Source of the DNA: Brachybacterium alimentarium
GTDB taxonomy: Bacteria > Actinomycetota > Actinomycetes > Actinomycetales > Dermabacteraceae
Direction of reading: 5' to 3'
Length of the DNA: 64,000 nt
NCBI RefSeq assembly: GCF_002332425.1
Contig: NZ_NRGS01000003.1
Span: forward strand, 136,489 to 200,488
In this document: in pieces, positions 59,308 through 64,000 of the stretch
Numbering within the stretch: position 1 is the first letter of the stretch
Layout of the letters: each line of letters begins with the position of its first letter
The notes under the pieces: generated by a model
Database searches by the model: none
What the model was told of the DNA's origin: nothing
The model's input: only the letters and a program-made list of their open reading frames with translations
Program-made: the position numbers and the translations under genes

Positions 59308-59525
59308 CGCCCGCTACTTCGTTGTCGTTGTGTGCGGGGCAGCCCGGAGCTACCAGATGTCGGGTCTAAGTAGCTCCGTGGTGCCACATGTGGCGATATC
59401 AGGTCCGCCGACCGTCAAGTGTACGTCATGTCGAGGTCGTAGATTCGCAGTGCCGAACCATAAAGTTCGTCGAGCCGAACTTAGTCACGCACGTGGTCGT
59501 GAGAGGAGGTAGGTCGCCGAGGCGC
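59308..59525. promoter_or_regulatory. Divergent control region with three inverted repeats
   Basis: It lies between nrdI (minus) and the metal-lipoprotein gene (plus). It contains CGGAGCTAC-n16-GTAGCTCCG (59345-59378), the perfect dyad GCCACATGTGGC (59382-59393) and AAGTTCG-n6-CGAACTT (59463-59482). AACCTAGGTGTT just outside (near 59274) is a further partial dyad. None matches a box I can name with confidence, though metal regulators (Zur, MntR, DtxR) are logical candidates. Confidence 0.45.
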
Positions 59526-59828
59526 GTGCGAGGGCGATGGAGTGCTGCGCTCGGCGTAGCCGCAGTGGGCGCAGCGCTGCTGCTCACCGGATGCTCCGGT
59601 GGATCCGGAGCGAGTTCCACGAACGGGGAGAAGCCTGTGGTGCTGACGACGTTCACCGTGTTGGAGGACATCGCGGAGAACGTTGCCGGCGATCATCCCG
59701 TGGTGGAGTCGATGACGGAGCCGGGCGCGGAGGTCCATGGGCACGAGCCGACGCCGGGAGGCATCCGGAAGGCCTCGGAAGCCGGCCCGATCCTGGACTA
59801 CGGCTTGAACCTTGAGGCGTGGTTCGGT

Positions 59829-61273
59829 GGCTCTTCGCGGCTCGTGGTGAAGGAGAGCGTCGCGTCGCTGGCGTAGAACGGCCCGTGGTCCTGCTGTGAT
59901 GGGTGTTGTCTAGACATCCACATTCCAGAGGACCACGAGCCTGTGCACGAGAATACTGGTTCGCAGCGAGATGCTGCGAGCACGATCTTCAACCTGCCCA
60001 ACTACCGCGTCACAGACGCGGTCGACCTGCTCGACGGAGGTCGGCGGGTGGTGATCGCCTCGACCGTCCCGCCCGGATGTCCGTCGTGCGGGGTGCTCGC
60101 GATCAAGGTCCACTCCCGCCGGTCACAGCAGGTGCGAGACGTCCCCGTGGCCGGGGCTGTGGAGGTGGTGTGGGCCAAGCGGCGCTGGTTCTGTCTCGAG
60201 CCGGCCTGCGCCCGGCGCACGTTCTGGGAAGCGACCGACCAGGTCCCGCACCGTGCGCGCTCGACGACCCGGTTGTGGGATCAGGTTGTCTCCGCAGTGA
60301 TCACCTCGGGCCGGGCAGCCTCAGAAGTCGCCCGGGCTCATGGCGTCTCGTGGTGGCTGGTCCAGGCCGCGCTGGCGGCTGCCGCAGTGGTCCTGCCTGA
60401 CGTCGACGACGTGCCAGTAACGCGCCTGGGCATCGATGAGCACCGCTACCGGTCGGTGCGCTGGTTCCGCACCGACGAAGGTGCCTGGAAACGGTTCGAG
60501 CCATGGATGACGACGCTGGTCGACCTCGCCACCGGGCAGGTCCTCGGCATCGTCGACGGCCGGGACTCCACCGCCGTCGGCCACTGGCTCGCCCAGCGAT
60601 CTGACGCCTGGCGGGAGCGGATAGAGATCGTCGCGATCGATCCCTCGGCCGCTTTCCGTAAAGCACTGCGGACCTACCTGCCCCGCGCCGCGGTCTCGGT
60701 CGACAAGTTCCACCTCGTGAAGCTCGGAAACGACGTGGTCACCACCGTTCGTCAGCGCCTCGCCCGCGCTCACCACGGTCGTCGGGGCCGGAAGGACGAC
60801 CCGGCCTGGGCGCACCGGATGCTGCTGCTGTGTGGAGCTGACACCCTCACCCCGAAAGCGTGGAACCGGCTGGAGACGGTGTTCCGCACCGATGACCCCA
60901 CCGACGAGCTCTCCGCTGCCTGGGGCATCAAGGAGCAGCTCCGCCGTCTGTTGGCCACCGACACCCTCGCCCAGGCCTGGGACGAACGGATGCGGATGGG
61001 CTACTTCGCCCAGATCGCGAACATGCCCGAGGCGACCAAGCTCTATGACACGATCGTGACCTGGTGGGACGCGATCGAGGTCCTCGTCGTCACCGGCGCG
61101 ATCACCGCCCGCGTCGAGGCCGCGAACACCGGCATCAAGAACATCAAACGCACCGGCCGCGGATTCCGAAACCCGGAGAACTACCGGATGCGTATCCTGC
61201 TGGCCAGCGCCGCGAGAACCGTAGCGTGAATACCCGCCACAGCAGGGTCATTCACCACGAACCGCGAAGAGCC
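59829..61273 (+). mobile_element. Complete ISL3-family element (copy 2) with 8-bp target duplication
   Basis: The terminal inverted repeats begin GGCTCTTCGCGG (59829) and end CCGCGAAGAGCC (61273), with about 22 of 23 outer bases matching. GGTTCGGT occurs directly on both sides (59821-59828, 61274-61281). Size 1445 bp. It has one intact transposase gene. The element is inserted in the ZnuA-like gene and appears recent. Confidence 0.96.
59943..61229 (+). CDS. ISL3-family transposase (copy 2), intact
   Basis: This 428-aa protein has an N-terminal zinc-binding region (GCPSCGVLAIKVHSRRSQQVRDVP, RRWFCLEPACARRTF), a helix-turn-helix and the DDE_Tnp_ISL3 catalytic domain (LGIDEHRYRSVRWF, VAIDPSAAFRKAL, VSVDKFHLVKL), ending with TGIKNIKRTGRGFRNPENYRMRIL. 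The start is GTG 59943. No lesions are visible. It differs in subgroup from copy 1, so the two did not arise from each other. Confidence 0.94.
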   Translation: MHENTGSQRDAASTIFNLPNYRVTDAVDLLDGGRRVVIASTVPPGCPSCGVLAIKVHSRRSQQVRDVPVAGAVEVVWAKRRWFCLEPACARRTFWEATDQVPHRARSTTRLWDQVVSAVITSGRAASEVARAHGVSWWLVQAALAAAAVVLPDVDDVPVTRLGIDEHRYRSVRWFRTDEGAWKRFEPWMTTLVDLATGQVLGIVDGRDSTAVGHWLAQRSDAWRERIEIVAIDPSAAFRKALRTYLPRAAVSVDKFHLVKLGNDVVTTVRQRLARAHHGRRGRKDDPAWAHRMLLLCGADTLTPKAWNRLETVFRTDDPTDELSAAWGIKEQLRRLLATDTLAQAWDERMRMGYFAQIANMPEATKLYDTIVTWWDAIEVLVVTGAITARVEAANTGIKNIKRTGRGFRNPENYRMRILLASAARTVA

Positions 61274-61389
61274 GGTTCGGTGAGGAGATCGATGCACCCC
61301 ACCGTGGTCTCCGAGGGATCGACGCCATCGACATCACTTGGGGGCCTACGCAGGCGTGAACCGACCCGCATGCCTGGATGAGCCCGAAG

Positions 61390-62347
61390 TGAACCGCCCT
61401 GGGTTTCCCGGAGGGTTGGTGGTTGCGCGGCCTCCGGGACGGGGACCACGGTCTTAGCCTGCCGGTGGGTCTGCTCGAACTCAAGGGGCGGCAGGTGTCC
61501 GACGGCGGAGTGCAGCTGGTGGTGGTTGTGCCAGCGGACCCATGCGGAGACCTGCCACTCGACCTCGGCCCGGCTCTTCCAGATCGGGCCGCCGTCGTGG
61601 ATCGCTTCGGTCTTGAACAGTCGGATGGTGGACTCGCACAGCGCGTTGTGCAGCGCGTCGCCGACAGTGCCGATCGAGCCGGCGATGCCGGCCACGGCGA
61701 GCTCCGCGGTCACGGCCAGCGAGGTGTACTGGCTGAGCGCCGGCGTCGCTGTGATAGGCCAGCTTGCCGACTTCCCAGTAGGCGCCGTTGCGATGGCGGG
61801 TGTCGATGGCCTGCCGCAGCGCGTCGGTGACAAGGAACGTGCGCATGCTGGTAGCGACCCGCCAGCCCAGTATTCGGCGGGAGAAGGCGTCCACGACGAA
61901 GGCGACGTAGACGAACCCCGCCAGCGTCCAGACGTACGAGAAATCCGCTACCCACAGCTGGTCCGGGCCGGTGAGGGCGTCCCAGCTCCGCTGGACCAGG
62001 TTGGGATGCCGAGCCGCCTTTTCCTCGCGCCGGGTGGTGCGCGTAGTGTGCCGGCCGCGGACGACGCCGGCGATGCCCATCAGCCGGTCGACCTGGACCC
62101 GCCCGAGCTCGAGTCCCTGGCGGCGGGCTGCGTGCCACAGCTTGCGCACCCCGTAGGCGCTCCAGATCTCCCGATGCAAGGTGACCAGTAAGTTTGCTAG
62201 GTAAGTGTCCTCCAGCTCCGCGGAAGTGACTGGCATCGAGCGGCGAGCGTAGTAGGTCGACGGCGCGATGCTGATGCCGTGCTCGGACAGCACGGCGCAG
62301 ATCGGCTCGGCGCCGAACCTGGCCCAGTAGGTGTCGATGAAGGTCAC
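61390..62347 (-). pseudogene. IS3 transposase OrfB, frameshifted
   Basis: The rve integrase core begins normally (DQLWVADFSYVWTLAGFVYVAFVVDAFSRRI, first Asp; AYHSDAG, second Asp). At about 61733 an apparent 4-base insertion shifts the frame, and the remainder (QYTSLAVTAELAVAGI ... NALCESTIRLFKTE, catalytic Glu) is read in another frame. The second frame has no stop before the inverted repeat. Not functional as read. Confidence 0.85.
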
Positions 62348-62349
62348 GA

Positions 62350-62682
62350 TTACTTGAGTCGGCGGTCGAGCTCTGCCTGCGCGAAAAACGCGGGTGCGGT
62401 CTTTAGGATCTCATTATCCCGTTCGAGCTCCGCGCCCCTCTTCTTCAACGCCCGCACCTCCTCGCTATCAGACGATCGGGGCGATGCGGCCGGGGCACGG
62501 GTGCCCTCTTCTCGCTCCAGGTCTTCGATCCAGTTGCGCAGCGTGGCAGGGTTGAGGTCCAGCAGCGAGCCGACGTGCCGTCTCGCGCTGAGCTCGGACT
62601 CTGTTCCTTCTGCGAGCCGTTCGCGATACATCCGCACCGCCCGCTTGCGGAACTCCTGGTCGTACTTCCGTGGTGCTGCCAT
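62350..62682 (-). CDS. IS3 transposase OrfA
   Basis: This 110-aa protein has an N-terminal helix-turn-helix (RKYDQEFRKRAVRMYRERL ... SLLDLNPATLRNWIED) and a leucine-zipper region (LKKRGAELERDNEILKTAPAFFAQAEL) typical of IS3 OrfA. It is separated from orfB by 2 nt (TAA TC GTG), so re-initiation may replace the usual -1 frameshift. Confidence 0.9.
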   Translation of the reverse strand: MAAPRKYDQEFRKRAVRMYRERLAEGTESELSARRHVGSLLDLNPATLRNWIEDLEREEGTRAPAASPRSSDSEEVRALKKRGAELERDNEILKTAPAFFAQAELDRRLK

Positions 62683-62941
62683 GACAACGCTCTCCCTCGC
62701 TAGATCAGCGCCCTCCGGGAGCCCCCGGGCGGTTCAATACGTGCCGAGAGCCGTTTCCACCCTCGCTTCTCCGTCCATGACCTGGACGAATTTGGCCGAA
62801 TCGAAGACCGCACGACGCCATCGGCAACGTCCGAATGCTTTCGATCGCGGTGACGGGGATGGGGGCCCGCACGAGCGGTGTGTCGGTTCCCTGCGCCTCG
62901 CCTTCTTCTACATTCGGCTCATGTCTGGTTTGCCTTGCCAT

Positions 62942-63600
62942 TCATTCGCGTTGTTGTAAGGGTGGTGTCCGTTCGGGTGCGTAGCGCAGGCCGTGTCCGA
63001 ATCGGAAGGTTGGGCTTTGAGTGTCGAACGGGGTGTCTTCACGGCTGTTCTCGACGGCGGTGGTCGAGGAGGGCAGGTCGAATGGGGGCTCCGTGGGGTG
63101 AGGCTTGTCCGAAGACGATGTCGAGGAATGCGGTGTCGTCGCTTCCGTAACTGGCTAGTACGGCGGCGGCGTTGTGGATGATGTCGGGGATGATCGCGGG
63201 GCGGTCGAGGTAGATGTCGACGATGGTGGGCAGCTGCGTGTAGAGGTGAGCTTGGCATGCGCGTTCTTCCGGGTTCTATTCGAGCGGGCCGGCGTGGAAC
63301 ATGGTCTCGAATCCGCCTGGGCGGGGCTCGGAGGGTGCTTTGAGGCGGATGAGAGCGATGTCGGCATCGGCGGGGTCGGCGGGGTCGGCGACGATGGTGC
63401 CGTATGCGGCGGCGAGGTGCGGGTCGACTCCTTCGAGGTAGATGCGCCCGGCCGGGGGTGAGGGGGAGGATGTTGTCGCGGTTGGTCAGGAGCGTGTAGG
63501 AGCGGCGCTGAGCGTCAGCGCCTTCTGCGGTGAAGGCTGCGTTTCCTACGATGTCCTGCGCACGGTCGGGGTCGACGAAGCGGTGGTCGAAGAGGCCTAG
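62942..63600 (-). pseudogene. GH3 glycosidase C-terminal fragment
   Basis: Conceptual translation across frames gives GLFDHRFVDPDRAQDIVG, AQRRSYTLLTNRDNILPLTP, then a frame change to RIYLEGVDPHLAAAYGTIVAD, LIRLKAPSEPRPGGFETMFHAG, an in-frame TAG, PTIVDIYLDRPAIIPDI, another shift and FRFGHGLRYAP. At least three lesions. It is cut at its 5' end by the IS481 element. It is distinct from the intact GH3 gene at 15162. The 205 bp between it and IS3 shows nothing recognisable. Confidence 0.82.
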
Positions 63601-64000
63601 ATGTAGTTGGTCATGACGTTGTCGACGCCGGTGTGGAGGCGTGAGGCCGGGGGCTGGTCGCCGCAGGCGGTGTGGGGGCGATGGTAGTCATAGTGATGGA
63701 CCCAGACCGCGATGGCCTCTCGCCGTTCGTTCTCGGAGGCGTAGGCGCGGGCGTAGAGGCACTCGTCGGTAAGGATCCGCTGGTAGCGCTCGATCTTCCC
63801 GTTGTGGCGAGGCGTGTAGATCCTCGTGCGCTGGTGACGGCCGATGAACGCGCAGGTCGAACGGCGGAATGCCTTCGAGGTGTAGTTGCTGCCGTTGTCC
63901 GTGATCAGGCGGGTGATCCTGGTGATGTTGTGGGCAGCGAAGAACACCAGTGCGCGGTGAAAGAACGCGATGGTGGTGGCGGCTTTCTCGTCCTCGAGCG
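63597..64000 (-). CDS. IS481-family transposase, 3' part (runs off the window)
   Basis: It encodes EDEKAATTIAFFHRAL, RLITDNGSNYTSKAF (catalytic Asp), RTRIYTPRHNGKIERYQRILTDECLYARAY (catalytic Glu) and RPHTACGDQPPASRL, the conserved end of the IS481 rve domain. It continues past base 64000. The gene reads openly to the edge. Confidence 0.85.
   Translation of the reverse strand, partial: LEDEKAATTIAFFHRALVFFAAHNITRITRLITDNGSNYTSKAFRRSTCAFIGRHQRTRIYTPRHNGKIERYQRILTDECLYARAYASENERREAIAVWVHHYDYHRPHTACGDQPPASRLHTGVDNVMTNYI

Larger units (their letters stand above)
59526..61389 (+). pseudogene. Zn/Mn-binding ABC lipoprotein (ZnuA/TroA-like), disrupted by IS elements
   Basis: The first part (to 59828) has a signal with lipobox LTGC, then VVLTTFTVLEDIAENVAGDHP and the metal His in GAEVHGHEPTP, and ends LNLEAWFG. 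The frame resumes after the ISL3 copy at 61274 with EEIDAPH and, with frameshifts, GIDAIDIT and PHAWMSPK, where the IS3 element begins. AGGAGG lies at 59504-59509. The start is taken as GTG 59526, with some doubt. It would have been the binding protein of a metal importer divergent from nrdI. Confidence 0.8.
61390..62736 (-). mobile_element. IS3-family element
   Basis: Inverted repeats begin TGAACCGCCC and end CCCGGAGG on the inner side (61390-61414 and 62712-62736, 25 bp with 4 mismatches). It carries orfA and a broken orfB on the minus strand. The flanking bases (AAG and ATA) do not match, so the original target duplication is lost, which suggests a later deletion or recombination. Size 1347 bp. 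Confidence 0.9.

Overview
The window is chromosomal DNA from a high-GC Gram-positive bacterium of the Actinomycetota. Evidence for this is the uniformly GC-rich third positions, the tmRNA tag ending in DFALAA, the prfB-ftsE-ftsX-M23 peptidase-smpB-ssrA order, and the clpS-DUF2017-murI-MBL-rph-rdgB order. Many starts are ATGA overlaps, and several genes have a TANNNT box 6-9 nt upstream of the start codon with no Shine-Dalgarno, as in leaderless actinobacterial mRNAs. A Dermabacteraceae/Brachybacterium-like member of the Micrococcales would fit, but that genus-level guess rests on impression, not on a search.

Layout. 1-2.2 kb: a SRAP-domain DNA-protein crosslink repair peptidase and a YihY/BrkB membrane protein. 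2.3-7.4 kb: a Tad/Flp pilus operon (CpaF ATPase, TadB, TadC, a Flp-like pilin candidate, two TadE-like pseudopilins and a TadG-like protein) that runs by a 4-nt overlap into glycerate kinase. 8.7-15.1 kb: prfB, ftsEX with a coiled-coil M23 hydrolase, smpB and ssrA (tmRNA). 15-23 kb: a GH3 glycosidase with a sugar isomerase, two APH-type kinases, and the kbl/tdh threonine degradation pair, with several short tandem repeat arrays between genes. 23-30 kb: hrpA, a secreted lysozyme-like protein and a malic enzyme. 30-39 kb: a probable muropeptide salvage cluster with cytoplasmic NamZ (exo-N-acetylmuramidase), a tandem GNAT, a complete Dpp/Opp-type ABC importer with a permease-ATPase fusion, and a convergent serine hydrolase/VanZ pair. 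39-52 kb: housekeeping genes (DUF3039, helicase, pncB, clpS, murI, rph, rdgB, NUDIX, phosphatase, two tRNAs, SDR, YchJ).

From the tRNA-Lys gene at 52.24-52.31 kb to the window end the DNA changes character: five insertion sequences or remnants (ISL3, IS110, ISL3, IS3, IS481), several of them nested in or next to broken genes, with lower-GC cargo between them. The IS110 copy sits inside an ISL3 transposase gene. A second ISL3 copy has a perfect 8-bp target duplication and disrupts a Zn/Mn-binding lipoprotein gene, which is also cut by an IS3 element.

Among these IS elements lie four intact genes on the minus strand: NrdI (flavodoxin), an NrdF-like protein, an FMN reductase and a free-standing alanyl-tRNA synthetase catalytic domain. 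The NrdF-like protein keeps the family fold and the C-terminal tail that docks to the large subunit, but it has lost the radical tyrosine and two carboxylate metal ligands, and no nrdE is present. This cassette is the best candidate in the window for an undescribed system. Its function is unknown and partial decay is the main alternative.
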